Part shown: positions 13,506 through 24,497 of the stretch, piece after piece
Layout: the number at the start of each line of letters is the position of its first letter
Numbering within the stretch: position 1 is the stretch's first letter
Origin: Aplectana chamaeleonis
Lineage: Eukaryota; Nematoda; Chromadorea; Rhabditida; Cosmocercidae
Assembly: GCA_029168955.1 (NCBI GenBank)
Contig: JAPDOI010000066.1
Span: 213,501-277,500, forward strand
Length of the DNA stretch: 64,000 nt
Direction of reading: 5' to 3'
Translations under genes and position numbers: made by a program
Notes under the pieces: generated by a model
Databases searched by the model: none
The model's input: only the letters and a program-made list of their open reading frames with translations
What the model was told of the DNA's origin: nothing

Positions 13506-14260
13506 ATACTTAGTATCCAAATCCCTCCTTTTCGGATATCCGACCGGATATCCGAGATTCGGATAATCCTGTATCCGAAAATTCGAAAAAACGCATTATC
13601 TGAGTCGAGCCAATAACCGGGTATTTTAAAATCTGCATTATTTGAATTGAACCATTATCCGAAGGGTCGAAAATTCGGATAAAATCGGATAATTTTTGTA
13701 TGAAATCAGGTAAAATTACACTAGGCCACGCCCATTTCTCATTACCGCCTTCTGTTTAGTACATCAACCCAGGATTTCCCTCCTCCTTTCAAAATCGGAA
13801 GGGCCGTTGCGGCGCGGAAAAATGGGCGTGGTCAAGTGAGATGACCAAGTGGCTAATTATTCTGCGTAGAAGTTTCTTTGTATAGTTGTTTTGCATACTT
13901 TTTATTTGCTAGTTTTCCTGAAAAACCTGCGTATGGATAATAATGTGCCTTTTATTAATATGCATATATGAAGGTTGAAGTTTGTATGTGAACATGCTGC
14001 AAATGCAGTGAAGTACTACTCTTTTCTCAATTATGGATGTTTTCAAAGGCTTGCCTTGAGTACCTGGTTTATTTTTCACCGTTTTGCCCCAACTTTGTTC
14101 TGGAAGTATACGAAGTCATCCGAAATTATCCGACCGGATATCCGTATCCGAATCATTGGAAAAATCGCATTATCTGAAACGAATCAATATCCGGAAAATT
14201 TATAATCGGCATTATCCGAAGCGATTCATTATCCAGAAATTATCTTCGGATAACAAGTAT
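13506..14260. mobile_element. CCGAT-rich MITE-like element, copy 2, with 10-bp target duplication
   Basis: The ends ATACTTAGTATCC and GGATAACAAGTAT are imperfect inverted repeats. The 10-mer ACTGATGACT lies directly outside both ends (13496-13505 and 14261-14270). A 9-11-bp duplication is characteristic of Mutator-like elements, so a MULE-derived MITE is inferred. It is homologous to 975-1874. Confidence 0.7.
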
Positions 14261-14463
14261 ACTGATGACTCTACGTTCCGCTGGGAAGAAACATTCTAGT
14301 AGTCAGAGGAGAGAATAAGGAAAATGTGAGGCGTACATACTATGAAATAGGCCGATATCCTGCTATCATCCGAGCTCGTGAGCGTCTCATTGTGAATAGA
14401 TTTGCGATGCTTCAAAATTCCGTCAAATTAAGCATCGAGCAGTCCTTTCAGCCAACATAACAC

Positions 14464-14753
14464 GTCATACTGTGCTTATCTGGGTCAAATTCCGGTCCGT
14501 AAATGCGTCTCGACACGCTTTGCGGTCGCACGCTCCCGAGTCAGAAGAGCTTCCAGTGCCGCAGCCGCCAATCTGCTGACTCTTGATGGGTTTTGGAAAC
14601 TGGAAACTAAAAAAAATTGGAGAAAATTGAAAAAAAGCCACATCGAGTCGGCTTTGGCGCTGGAAACCCAACTGACTCGAGCGCATGCGGCCGCAAAGCG
14701 TGTCGAGAAGCAATTGCGGACCGGAAATCGGCACAGATAAGCACAGTATGTCA
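14464..14753. repeat. Foldback element with arms of about 80 bp
   Basis: The left arm begins GTCATACTGTGCTTATCTG. The right arm ends CAGATAAGCACAGTATGTCAC. The arms pair over about 80 bp with mismatches around a centre that includes an A-rich stretch. Minus-strand open frames here are arm artefacts. Confidence 0.8.
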
Positions 14754-15189
14754 CTACAAAGCGTCGTCCTGCTATGGTTGATCGTCGCCCGGTATGCCTA
14801 CAAGAATACGTTTAGGTACTCTTTAGGAATAGACGACTCACTCTGGTAAAAAAGGTGTTCGCATGCTGCTACGGGATCATTTTCTGATGTTTTTGTTTAT
14901 AAACATGTAGAAGCACAGAGCAACATGTGAAATTTCTGAAAAGAACATATATGAAACACCACGAAAATTCAATTCTTATAGGTGGGTCGCCTATTCTGAA
15001 AGAGTACCTACATTCATGAATAGAGGAAGCAGTAATAACAGGCGATTGAGAAACTCGACCTTACCCGTAGCGTTCCGGAATTCTGGATTAGGGCACCGCT
15101 CAGCAGCACTAGGAAGTTCACCATCGGATAGACCGTGCATAACTCGAATAAGCCCAACTAAGCTGAACTAAACCAGACCTAGGCAGACC
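14754..15189. other. Gene-free stretch
   Basis: No gene is visible. A short segment at 14985-15010 (GTCGCCTATTCTGAAAGAGT) resembles the intron/exon border at 24220-24250 on the minus strand, so it may be a dispersed fragment. Confidence 0.35.
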
Positions 15190-15640
15190 AAATATTTCGC
15201 GGCTATTTCGCGGCTAAATCGCGGCGAGCAATATTTGGCGGCTATTTCGCGGCGAGCATTATTTAGCGGCTATTTCTCGGCTATTTTGCGGCTATTCCGG
15301 GGCGAGCTTTATTCGACGGCTATTTCGCCGCTATTACGCGACGAGCAGACATTTCGCGGCTATATCTCGGCTATTTCTCGGCGAAAACTCTCAGAGGGGT
15401 GGGTGTTGGTGGGTTTAGGGGGTGTTGGATGGATACACCGGGTGATTTTCTCGGCCTCACCTCACCATGTTGTTTATACGTATCGACTGGGCTAGTTTCG
15501 GCGGGTGTTGGGGGGTGTTGGAGGGATACACCGGGTGATTTTCGCATTCCATTTCCAATGCTTTCTGTGTGTATCGGCCGAGCTGGATACGTCGGCTCAT
15601 CCAACTATGACCGGGCCTTACGGGTCCACGAATCACCTCA
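15190..15640. repeat. GGCTATTTCGCGGC degenerate tandem and GTATCGACCGG modules
   Basis: Bases 15190-15390 are degenerate units of roughly 28-30 bp around CGGCTATTTCGCGGCGAGC. From 15400, three modules follow: a GGGTGTTGG G-rich tract, a GATACACCGGGTGATTTTC word, and a TGTATCGGCCGAGCTGGATA word ending CCAACTATGACCGGG. The same modules occur at 41270-41880 and 43910-44040. Confidence 0.75.
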
Positions 15641-15821
15641 AAACCAGGTAATTTTGATGTCGTCAAGGATGGTACTTCAAAAATAGCCGGGTCTCATTGA
15701 AAGCGTGAATTTGGATGGGCTACGGTTCAGCAGTGTATGGAAATGCACCAGAGATAAACTGTGATTTTCTAAAAAAAAAATTTCGGCCATAGGTATGTGA
15801 ACCTCATGCCTAGGGAATATA

Positions 15822-16140
15822 CATTGGATCCGACTCCCTCAATTTCGGGTATACATCCGAATGAACCGAAATTTTCATGACTCAAAATCCGATTCACCGA
15901 AAAAACGTCAAAATCCGAATGATCCAAAATCCGAATCACCGAAAAACGTCAAAACCCGAGTTATTCAAGATCCGATTCACCGAAAAAACCCCAAAATCCG
16001 TTTGATTCAAAATCTGAATGACCGAAATATGCTTTGAGTCGGATAATGATTCGGATACCGAATATCCGAAATATATCATGATTCGCATCGGATAATGGGT
16101 CGGATATCGGTAGATTCGGCTGATATGCTGTTACTCAAAA
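15822..16140. repeat. CCGAAT-type degenerate repeat
   Basis: It begins TATACATTGGATCCGACTCC and continues as repeated CAAAATCCGAATxACCGAAAA words. The end word recurs inverted at the right edge of 17205-17491 (TCGGATCCAATGTATA), so the two blocks are related copies in opposite orientation. Confidence 0.65.
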
Positions 16141-16400
16141 AAGTATATCTGATGTGACGACTCGATATTTCATTCTACTGTAGCCATGCGGATTTCGTTC
16201 TACTGTAGCCCTTTGAGATGTTGACAGGCCGCTCCCTGTTGTCAACTCAAATCGCTCACATCGTCAGCCGGAGACCTGTCCGTTGCCCCTGTTGTCCTTG
16301 TTGTCGGGCTGTTGACATTTCGATTTGTCGCGTTTAGCGGCCTATTTAGCAGCAGTTCACATCCTGCAGGACTGTTTCATCTAGCTCAGGAACTACTTTA
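16141..16400. repeat. CATTCTACTGTAGCC direct repeat and spacer
   Basis: TTTCATTCTACTGTAGCC and TTTCGTTCTACTGTAGCC occur 29 bp apart near 16170-16210. The rest shows nothing I can support. Confidence 0.4.
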
Positions 16401-16496
16401 CACCGACACGCGTCGCGGTCGGCACACCAACACGCGTGGCGGTCGGCACACCGGCACGCGTCGCGGTCAGCACACTGACAGGCGTCGCGGCTGGGC
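16401..16496 (+). repeat. 24-bp minisatellite, four units
   Basis: Four units of 24 bp of the form CACCGACACGCGTCGCGGTC + GGCA. In frame they would give an 8-residue HTDTRRGR-like repeat, but flanking coding support is absent. Confidence 0.9.
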
Positions 16497-17204
16497 CGCA
16501 CAGCCTACACTGGGGCCGCCACCGAATGGGCAGGGCCTCCAGATGCAGGGCGGGGCCTATACCCCAAACCTGAGTAATTGAACCGGCTGCCCTGCATCTT
16601 ATCATTTGAAGCATGCCTGAAAATGCGTCTTATACTTCCCTTTTATCTAGAGCGCGAAAACGCTAGCTGTACAACAGCTCGACCAGACCATAACTAGCGG
16701 CCACGGCCCTGCCAAATATCGCCTCGTTTGCCAGCGGGTATGGACATAGTAGTGAGGATCCGAAACCATTTTCTTGAGAATAGTTAGACCTTAACATTAT
16801 TTCCTTGGTGGGCGGATCAAGCTGTTGTCGACGCCCCAGTTTGCATGAGACACTACAGACACACAATTGGCGTACAGTGTGAAATTTCCAGCGCGTTTTC
16901 TACGCATCGTCAGCATAGATTTCGCTCACATAAAGCACTGATCCTCTTCGTTTGATTTGTTCTTGCTTGTATGGCGCATTGAGGGTGCGATTGTCTCCCA
17001 AAAAACATGTGTATTGATCGAACGGGCAACCCTGTTCGAAGAGGTCCAGACAGGAATTCACGGGTGTTTACGAAATTGATGAACACATTTTCAAAAATAG
17101 AATTGGTTTTCAAATATTTCGATATAAAGATGATTATCAATGAATTGTTCTATCATGGTACGGTAGAGGACCTTTTTTTCTTGAAAATCTCCGCCGGAGT
17201 GCAT
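16497..17204. other. Gene-free stretch
   Basis: I see no supported gene or repeat. Short open frames occur on both strands. Confidence 0.35.
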
Positions 17205-17491
17205 TATACCCACCCGTATTCGAACGGATATCCGACTCGGATATTCGGATTCCGACTCACCGTAAAAAGGTCAAAATCCGAATGATCCAAAGTCCGAATC
17301 ACCGAAAAAACATAATTTTCTGATTGGTCCGAGATCCGAATATACGTTCAGCCTCTCTATCCGAATGACTAACATTATCCGATGTTGTTATTTTGAATCT
17401 ATCCATTTGAGTCGGATATCCAAGACCTTGGATTTTTGAGTTATCCTAAATCCGAGTATCCGCAATTTTTTGATTCGGATCCAATGTATAC
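17205..17491. repeat. CCGAAT-type degenerate repeat, inverted relative of 15822-16140
   Basis: It opens TATACCCACCCGTATTCGAA and closes TTCGGATCCAATGTATA. Internal words (GTCAAAATCCGAATGATCC, CGAATCACCG) match the earlier block. Confidence 0.65.
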
Positions 17492-17580
17492 TAGGGAACT
17501 CAAATGAGCTTTCTGAATATGCGCGCAGCTTCTTAGCCAGTTTAGCTGTTTATATGGTGCAAAGCAAATGTTTTTGCAGG

Positions 17581-17867
17581 GTGATGCTCGTTGGCGGCTA
17601 TGGCGGAGAATGGCTTCATTTCTCCATGAGTGCCGGTACTGTTTATCGAGGAACTCTATTGGTGTCTGCGATCTGCGTTCTTTATGCTGCTCACATGGCC
17701 AGATCGGACGTGCTTGTTCCTTTGGACAATTTCACGTAAATGTCTTTCTCCCTTGACTACTTGATCTCTTTCTCAGGCTAGTCCCGTCCCTCGAAATTTT
17801 ATTTCGTACAAAATCTTCAAAAGATCACACGCTGGCTCTTCATGAAGGCCATACTACCGCAGAATAA
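17581..17867 (+). CDS. Weak candidate: two-exon membrane-type C-terminal fragment
   Basis: An acceptor TTTTTGCAG ends at 17579. The frame then reads VMLVGGYGGEWLHFSMSAG and a hydrophobic stretch TLLVSAICVLYAAH. It reaches a GTAAAT donor at 17736. A 41-nt intron ends TCTTTCTCAG at 17776, and the second exon continues in phase for about 30 residues to a stop at 17865-17867. The small intron and kept phase are nematode-like. The frame one base over is also open in exon 1, so the call is weak. Function unknown. Confidence 0.25.
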
Positions 17868-18420
17868 CTGCGGTATTTTTAAGCAAAAAGAATCGACTGC
17901 GAACAGTTTTGGGGTTGTAATAGCGATTTTCTCCATATAAAATCGAAGTGTCCTCCAAATACCCTCAGGTGAAAAGTTCTACGACTCTTCCATCTAAAAT
18001 GTGTCACGCTTAGCTTATTTGAAAGTGAGCCCAGATCGGAATACTATAAACTGTAATGCGAACTTGCAGAAACATCCACAACAAAAGCCGAGGATATTAC
18101 TGAATGTCTTACCTCCTTGTTGGATTTGTTGGAGCGCTCCTGAATGCGTAATCAGCAATCCCTTGATACGGCTGAATGTCGAGCTCGTTAGATGCGCAAG
18201 ATCGTACTACTCTTTTCTTAACATGGTACACAGAACCGATTTTCTCAAAATCAATATATTATTGGGGAAGTTACCCAGAAGCGTGTCAGACGGACGGCGT
18301 TACGCACTCCGAATCGCACGTTACATTCCCCGCATAATTGCATTAGCAATGGATGAACAGTTAAGATACTTCGAAAAAAAAATTGTAACAAAATTTTAGC
18401 CTGGAAATAGGCTTCTAATT
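17868..18420. other. Region with ambiguous coding potential
   Basis: A 132-codon plus-strand frame (18001-18399) overlaps a minus-strand exon-like segment. That segment, 18171-18113, is bounded by ACATTCAG and AG|GTAAGA and reads YQGIADYAFRSAPTNPTRR. Only one of the two can be real; neither has further support. Confidence 0.25.
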
Positions 18421-18910
18421 ATAGTTGTACACGAACAGAATTCTCGAAAAAATTTCGGAAAGTTTCCGAATTTTTTTCTCTTCGTTTTCGTTCGTTCAAA
18501 ATTTGTCCCACGAATTTTTTTTCAAGTTCATTTGAAACGTGGTTGAACCGAAAATTTTCGGATTTTCAAAATACGATGTTCATTGGGTCGAGTTCTCGTG
18601 GAGGTGACCAAACCACTCGCATGCTCGACTATGTAGGTTATGCTTGATACCGGAGAATATAAAGCCTTTCTCACTCATATGGGTCTGAGCGGATCAAGCA
18701 GCGGAGCGATCGTTCATGACAAAATATAACCTCAGATATTTGCCGGGTCCAACATCAGCCTGAACGGGGTCCGACCCCAGATTTCTGTCGGGTCGGACCC
18801 TTCCTTTCTCCCTCTAAGTCGGCGTAGTTGCCCGACGTGGGGGGGAGGGGAAAATAACTTTGCCCGACGTGGAGGGAATCGCAGGTTTTGCCGGACGTGG
18901 GGGGGGGGGC
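18421..18910. repeat. TTCGAA/TTTTCG-rich tract and short GACGTGGGGG repeats
   Basis: 18421-18580 is a degenerate TTTTTCG/CGAAAA tract like those at 22135, 23531 and 25100. At 18825-18905 three copies of TTGCCCGACGTGG or TTGCCGGACGTGG are spaced irregularly and end in G-runs. Confidence 0.5.
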
Positions 18911-19660
18911 GAATGCAGAGGCTGTGACGTCATCAATCTGCAATTCCACGCTTCGAATCGCTCCGCCTTAGCTACCTAATAACTACGTTTAGTAACTAAA
19001 TGGTACGCGATCATTTCCTAAGCTTTCCCCCTACTCTTTCATCAACCAAACCACCTTTTTCTCTTCGTACTGCCGTGCTGGACTCTTTTTCGTTGTGCTG
19101 CTTTCCACCAGCGTCTGCTCTTCCTCATCGCGTCCTTCCCGCTGCTTTGATCTGCTTCCAGTTCGCCTTATTCGATGAATTATTAATCGTTTTGGCCCCC
19201 ACTTGTCCAATATAATTCACCCATTTCATAAACAGATCTATTCTTGCGCCTGCTAGCAAAAAAATCAACACATGACAAACACTTAATAATAATTCACAGG
19301 GTCCAGAAGACTGAAAAAAGCACTGAAATCTATCAGCAGAGCAATCACACGGCACACAAAAATGACACCCGACGGTCTCGCAGGAATACGAAACCTATTT
19401 ACAGACCTTTTTCAAGACAGCACACTGACGTTTTTCTCTAGAATTCCAAAAATATATCCGAAATTTTTAGGGCTCTTAGCCTTTAACATCACCAATGAAT
19501 TTTTCCAGAATATTCGATATTCCGATGGAAAACCTTGTGATGTAACGCTGGGAGACCGAAAAAAGATCAGATATGCTATACTGCAAAAAAACTATTTAAA
19601 GTATCCTAAGCTCTCAACTATACAGACATAACCATATTTACACGAGATCACATTCACACT
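18911..19660. other. Gene-free stretch
   Basis: It contains one TGACGTCA near 18925. Open frames at 19000-19215 and 19362-19631 are not supported by splice signals. Confidence 0.3.
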
Positions 19661-20387
19661 CTCAGGCAAACCATCGCTCCGAGCGGGACCGGCTCCTCCC
19701 AATTATGACGTCATCGCCCGGACAGCGGCCGAGGGGCCAACTGGCACCGCGGTCCCTGTCCGGTGCCAGTTCGCCCCTCGGTCGCTCTCCGGTCGCTCTC
19801 GGGGCCACAGTGGTGCCATCGCTAGAGATAGAGAGACGCGGGATTGGCTGTTCTTTGAGTGATTACGTGCGAGCCACGTTATCACTCAAAGAACAACCAA
19901 TCCTGCGGGTATAAAAGGCGGCTCGCCTCGTGTAGACGGGTAGTTGGCCTTTCGAGGCCACTCTTGAGAGGTGACCTCGGATCACTCTCAGGATGACAAT
20001 TTTTGGCGGCCGAGGGGATCCTCCATGGCCCGCGGTGGGGAAGGCTTCCTCATTGCGGATCATGCTGGGATGGTATCCTTGTTGCGGCCTGTGGCAGGAT
20101 TAACCTCCTGACCCACAGGCTGTAACAGGTACCTTATCCTCTTAACAGGCTTAATCCTCTCCAGAAGAGGCGGAAATAAAGAAAATTTAGCAATTAGGAA
20201 ATTTTTGAAAATCGCCCGAACAGAGACCGCAGTGCCGGTTGGGACCGAAGATCGCTCCGAGCGATACTGCTGTGGCCCGGAGAGCGGCTGCTGTGGCCCG
20301 AGTAGATGGCTAATTTTCGCTCGGAGCGGAGAGGCAGCGCCGCTCGAGTAGCTCTCCGGTACCGCTCGGAGCGATGGTTTGCCTGAG
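19661..20387. mobile_element. Composite 727-bp TIR element with internal promoter
   Basis: The ends are CTCAGGCAAACCATCGCTCC and its inverse ending GGAGCGATGGTTTGCCTGAG-like sequence, giving about 28 bp of near-perfect terminal inverted repeat. Inside are three further GC-rich palindromes (19715-19800, 19842-19902, 20240-20345), a CCAAT/TATA promoter, and an AATAAA at about 20173 that could end an internal transcript. No transposase is present. No target duplication is obvious. Confidence 0.65.
19842..19916 (+). promoter_or_regulatory. Palindromic CCAAT promoter with TATA box (cassette 3)
   Basis: A 61-bp palindrome runs from GATTGGCTGTTCTTTGAGTG to its inverse ending CAACCAATC, so an inverted CCAAT box sits at each end. 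Only the right side continues into TATAAAAGGCGGCTC (TATAAAA at 19910-19916). The CCAAT to TATA distance is 13 bp. This is the best promoter-like structure in the window. Confidence 0.5.
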
Positions 20388-20689
20388 CTGATTCGGGAAC
20401 TATACTTTCCCACGTAAAGCGTTAGAGGCAGGTTCAGGCAACGTTCTCCTTTTCTGCAAAAATCATATGATTGCGAAAAATTATAATTTAGATGAATTGC
20501 CATGTTCCAGAACGCATACCGGTTTTGGCAGAAGCTGGTTTTTCGAATTCTCCCTGTATTGCCTTATATCGTTCCTAAAAGTCATTTCTTTACCCAACAC
20601 AAAAATATTCCATCATTGAGTGGAATTGCCTAGTTCGTGTGTGCGTTCGTATGAGTAAGTTAATGTATATGACCTTTTACTCGGCATGA
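20388..20689. other. Gene-free spacer
   Basis: Nothing supported is visible. Confidence 0.35.
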
Positions 20690-20985
20690 CTTCAAGGCGC
20701 ACAATTCCACGGGTCTGGGATACAAGCGCGGTCAGGGCCGGGATGAAGGCGCGGGAAGTCAGAAGAAGGGCGCCACACTTCCCAAGGGTGCACAGAACGC
20801 CGTTACAAGGATGCTGGGCTCTGAAAGAGTGCGCGGTTCGCTCTCAAAGGTGAGCAGTATCCCTCTAAAGCGACAGACGTCGTAGAACGTGAGCAGGAAC
20901 CTAGGAGAGGTGTGCAGGACGTCGAGAAAAAAGCTGCTGGACTTCACACATGGTGTCCGTGACATCTGGTCACATCGGTAGGGAA
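20690..20985 (+). repeat. Relic of the 42-bp array family (array F)
   Basis: Degenerate units at roughly 42-bp spacing retain the family words: AGTGCGCGGTTCGCTC, GACGTCGTAGAACGTGAGC, GGTGTGCAGGACGTCGAG. They are too decayed to count reliably. Confidence 0.6.
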
Positions 20986-22134
20986 CCGTATGAAACAATA
21001 ACTCCTTTTTACGTTTTCTCCCCATTTACCACTAATTTCGATAGGGCAGATAATCGCATTCACTAATTTCTCCAGCTTTAGTTCATAAACAATCAAATTT
21101 TGAGTTAATCAAAGCTGCCTCAACGAAAGCAAAAGCCTCCTTCTAATTCAGTTTAGAAATTAGTCTGGCAACGTTTCCGTTGGTTACGGAAACGTTACTT
21201 AAAATATATGCACTCTATCGTAGAATCACTTGCTTTATTAAAATCGAGTAAAATTTCTTTGATTCGCACTACCCCCTTTTTATAGTGATTAGTGGTGAGG
21301 AATTGTTCTTCAAAATGTTCGAAAAGCGTAGAACAGAAAGTCGTTTTGAAAAGCGGAAATCGGAAAGGCAAAAACTGGAATTTAGCACAGCCTGGAACAG
21401 TTATAATCAGGGATATACCAAACAAAAGTTTTTGGAAACTGAGAAAAATCCCAAAAAAACAGGCAGAAAACAGAAAATTTTAGTCGTCCGAGTGAAAATT
21501 GAAATTATTTAAAAATTTCCAGCTTCCGAATGGAGCTGATCGGTTTCACCCTAGTGCGCCCTCCACGACACATTCCAATCTTCTGGATGGTCTTATAATC
21601 AGAAATAATATAATTTCAATTTCCCCACAATTGAATACAAAAACCTCAAAAATATATATTAATGATATGCTATTACCTGCATTTGGTGCACTTCATAGAA
21701 ATGGTAAAGAGGTGGTGCCGAGATCACGACCATATTGAGGTAGAAGAAAGCGCTGCTTCTGGCTGAGTTCGCAGGGGAATATAGCTATACAGAAAGACCT
21801 CCTCCTTCGTGAATTTGTTCATGAGTTACCTGAAAGAGCTCATAAAGAGCATCCACACAAAAAAAAACAGCTCAACACGGAGGTACACAGGAGAAATGAG
21901 AATGATTTTAGTCGCGCGGCGTCACCCACGCAGGCGAACAGGAAAAGAACATGATAAACACGAATGGACGAATTTGGACGCTTCTTTGGTGACGTCGCGC
22001 TACCGAAATCATTCGCGTAAAATAAAAGGCTTCTGCCGCAACTGCAGACCAAGTCACCCACCAGAAGTCAGCCATAATATTAATGCAAAAAAAGCCATGG
22101 TTAGGATATCTCCTATACTTGGGCAAAACTGTAA
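20986..22134. other. Gene-poor stretch
   Basis: It contains AAAA-rich open frames (21285-21512, 75 codons, basic) without clear splice or start signals, plus a small inverted word CGTTTCCGTTGGTTACGGAAACG near 21170 that forms a hairpin. I see no supportable gene. Confidence 0.3.
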
Positions 22135-22345
22135 AAATTTTGGAATTTCGAATTTTCGAATATATTCGAAAATAATTTTTTTCGAATTTCAATTTTTCGA
22201 ATAAACTCGAAAATGGTATTTTTCGAAATTCGGATTTTCGAATATATTCGCAAACCTGATTTTTTTTGAATTTTCGAGTATACTTGAAAGTCAAAATTTT
22301 CGAATTTTCGAATAATTTTTTCTATTTTTCGGATAAATTTTCTCG
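22135..22345. repeat. TTCGAA-rich degenerate palindromic repeat
   Basis: Repeated TTTCGAATTTTCGAATATATTCG-like words, each nearly its own reverse complement. A relative lies at 23531-23850. Confidence 0.8.
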
Positions 22346-22441
22346 AATTCACAAATGATAGTCTGATTTTAAAAATTAGTTTTGAGCTGTCATTTACTGT
22401 ACTATCACTTTGTGGAAATATTCATCGGCCTACCACAATGC

Positions 22442-22487
22442 TAGGCGCTATTCATAGTGACGCGTGACGCGTCGCTATGAATAGCGC
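22442..22487. repeat. Near-perfect hairpin
   Basis: GGCGCTATTCATAG is inverted as CTATGAATAGCGCC around a GACGCGTGACGCGTC centre. A second GC hairpin (GGCGGAGCGG / CCCGCTCCGCC) follows to about 22545. Confidence 0.9.
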
Positions 22488-23530
22488 CGCCACGTGGCGG
22501 AGCGGACGCCACGCCCGCGCGTGACGCCCGCTCCGCCATGGTGGCGGCCATAACAGCTTTTTTGTTATTTTCATTATTAATCCGTCTTCAAATTCATTTT
22601 GTTTAATAATAACTAATTTTAGTGCTATCTTGTGCTACTATGATAGTGATCGCATGTACAGATTTCGCTTGCCCGGCGAAGTTAGGACCCATTCTAATCC
22701 ACTCCGCCATAGCGTCGCCGCTGGAGTATTACAGTCTCCGCAAGCGCTTCACGCGCGTTTAGCACAAGACGCTTGGCTTCAGGCGAGACTTGGCCACCAC
22801 TATCCCTTTCCGGGGAAGCGCCTTATCGCACACAAGCGCCTAGACCCTAGCGCCGCTCTCAAGACCTACTACCACGGCGCGGCCGGGCGCTATAGCGGTG
22901 AACGTTTTCTCGGCTACCGCCGCGTTTACCATTTTAATTAGGGGTCGTTTATACTCCGGCCGTCGAGCGGCGCGGCGAAAAGCAAGCCCACAATATCAAA
23001 CGTGCCACGCCGCGTGATCAATATTACAGAAATTCACTTCGCCGCTCCTCCCGGCGGCGGAATTATAAACGTTTCCTAATATCGATCGTGCCGCGCCGCG
23101 CAGGGCTGTGCGTAACAGAATTTTGTTTGTAAAAAAAGTTTTCAAATTCCTCGTAATTCGCAAATCGTAATTCACAAGGCCTGAGCAAAACCAAACCTTC
23201 CCAGCCGCGAATACCACTCCAAGCTAATGTCTCCAGAGTAGTTCTCTGGAACGTGAGGGTTTTGGAAGCTAAAACCCTGGCACTGTCCCTATCTGCCTGA
23301 CAGCTACATAATGAATGCAAAAACGAGAGAAAAATGGTTTGCGTTGGCTGGCCGTTCAAGCCTGCCTATCCCACCGATGGAGCGCCTTTTACGTTGACGC
23401 AATATTTCGAACGATCCGAGCGTGTGAGAACCCCAAATCGGTCGTGGGGTGAATAGGCCAAGATGGTGCTTTGATAAAGTGTGCTATCAAAGGTTGGTCA
23501 TTAAAAAAAGAACTTGTAATGAAATGACGA
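22488..23530. other. GC-rich, ORF-containing stretch of unknown nature
   Basis: A 103-codon frame at 22630-22941 is rich in Arg, His and Ala because the DNA is GC-rich. CGCCG palindromic words occur throughout (GCGGCGCGGCG, CCGCGCCGCG). No family is recognised and it may be chance. Confidence 0.25.
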
Positions 23531-23850
23531 TTGTTCATTTCGATTATTCGAAATTCAAAAATTCGAATATGCTCTTTAGAATATTCGAATTTTGAATACT
23601 ATTCGAAAGTTTGTTTTCGAAATATTCGAATTTCGAATAGTATTCGGAAGTCTGTTTTCGAAATATTCGAATTTCGAATATTATTCGAAACGGCTTCTTA
23701 CGAAGTATTCGAATTTCGAATAGTATTCGAAAGCCCGTCTTCAAAATATTCGAATTTCGAATAATATTCGAAAACCAAATTTTTCGAATTTCGAATTTTG
23801 AATGATTCGAAATTCGAAAAATCATTCGAATATTTTTCGAATAATATAAT
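23531..23850. repeat. TTCGAA-rich degenerate tandem
   Basis: Units of about 42 bp contain GAAATATTCGAATTTCGAAT-like words with varying flanks (AGTCTGTTTTCG, GGCTTCTTACG). Their strong self-complementarity gives shadow frames on both strands. A 23-bp direct repeat (AGACCCAAATCAACTTTGCC) follows at about 23870-23922. Confidence 0.75.
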
Positions 23851-24093
23851 TCGGTCCGAAGTTTGAATAAGACCCAAATCAACTTTGCCTTCGTTGAATA
23901 AGACCCAAATCAACTTTGCCTAAGAAAAATCACTCCTAAAATGATCTTAGAGTCTATTATATCTATATCTATCACTACTAAACACCTATAAGGCCGATTT
24001 GTCAAAATTCTCTATAGGTTTTTCACCCTATTTTGAAGATTCACCTAAAGATTTTGTATTCTTTTGGATAAGACGACACACTAGAGAAGTTTA

Positions 24094-24497
24094 TTAAGGA
24101 CTATCCATCACACTACAGTTGTGAATTGAATTAGTCTTTTCCAAACACACTAGACCAGTTTGTGTGACCAAGCTAGCTGTCTGTCGAACCGAAAGAAGCG
24201 GCTTATTTCGTTGTACACTAGTGAGTTGCCTATTCTGAAAAAGTACCGGAAATTTTAAACAAAAAAAGTTGCTAAGCAAAAAAACCGTGTCGCCTATTTA
24301 GTATCGTTTCGCCTAGGGAGATCATTCCTCACCTCGGTAAAGCTGATTAACAAGAGTTGAACTCTATCTTCCAAGTATAAACTCCTCCAAAAAACAACAA
24401 CTTTTGAGAATTTCAAGTTCACGCAAGGTCTCCCTCGTAGAATTGATTTGTCGTCCCCTCCCCCCCCCAGAAGATGAAATGGGGATGAGGAAAACAA
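24094..24497 (-). CDS. Candidate two-exon gene, unknown product
   Basis: The upstream exon (ending 24333) reads YLEDRVQLLLISFTE up to a GAG|GTGAGG donor. A 98-nt intron ends TACTTTTTCAG at 24235. The terminal exon 24234-24094 reads on in phase 0, beginning NRQLTSVQRNKPLLSV, and stops at a TAA that overlaps an AATAAA (24095-24090). The upstream start is uncertain: the first exon could begin as far as 24497 but passes a G-run where a second frame looks equally good. No domain recognised. Confidence 0.33.

Noticed and set aside
14465..14754. Two overlapping 89-codon minus-strand ORFs
   Set aside because: They lie entirely in the arms and loop of a foldback element and have no independent coding evidence.
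22630..22941. 103-codon ORF as a gene
   Set aside because: A GC-rich tract gives long frames by chance. No motif, splice or poly(A) support, so it is only mentioned in the region description.
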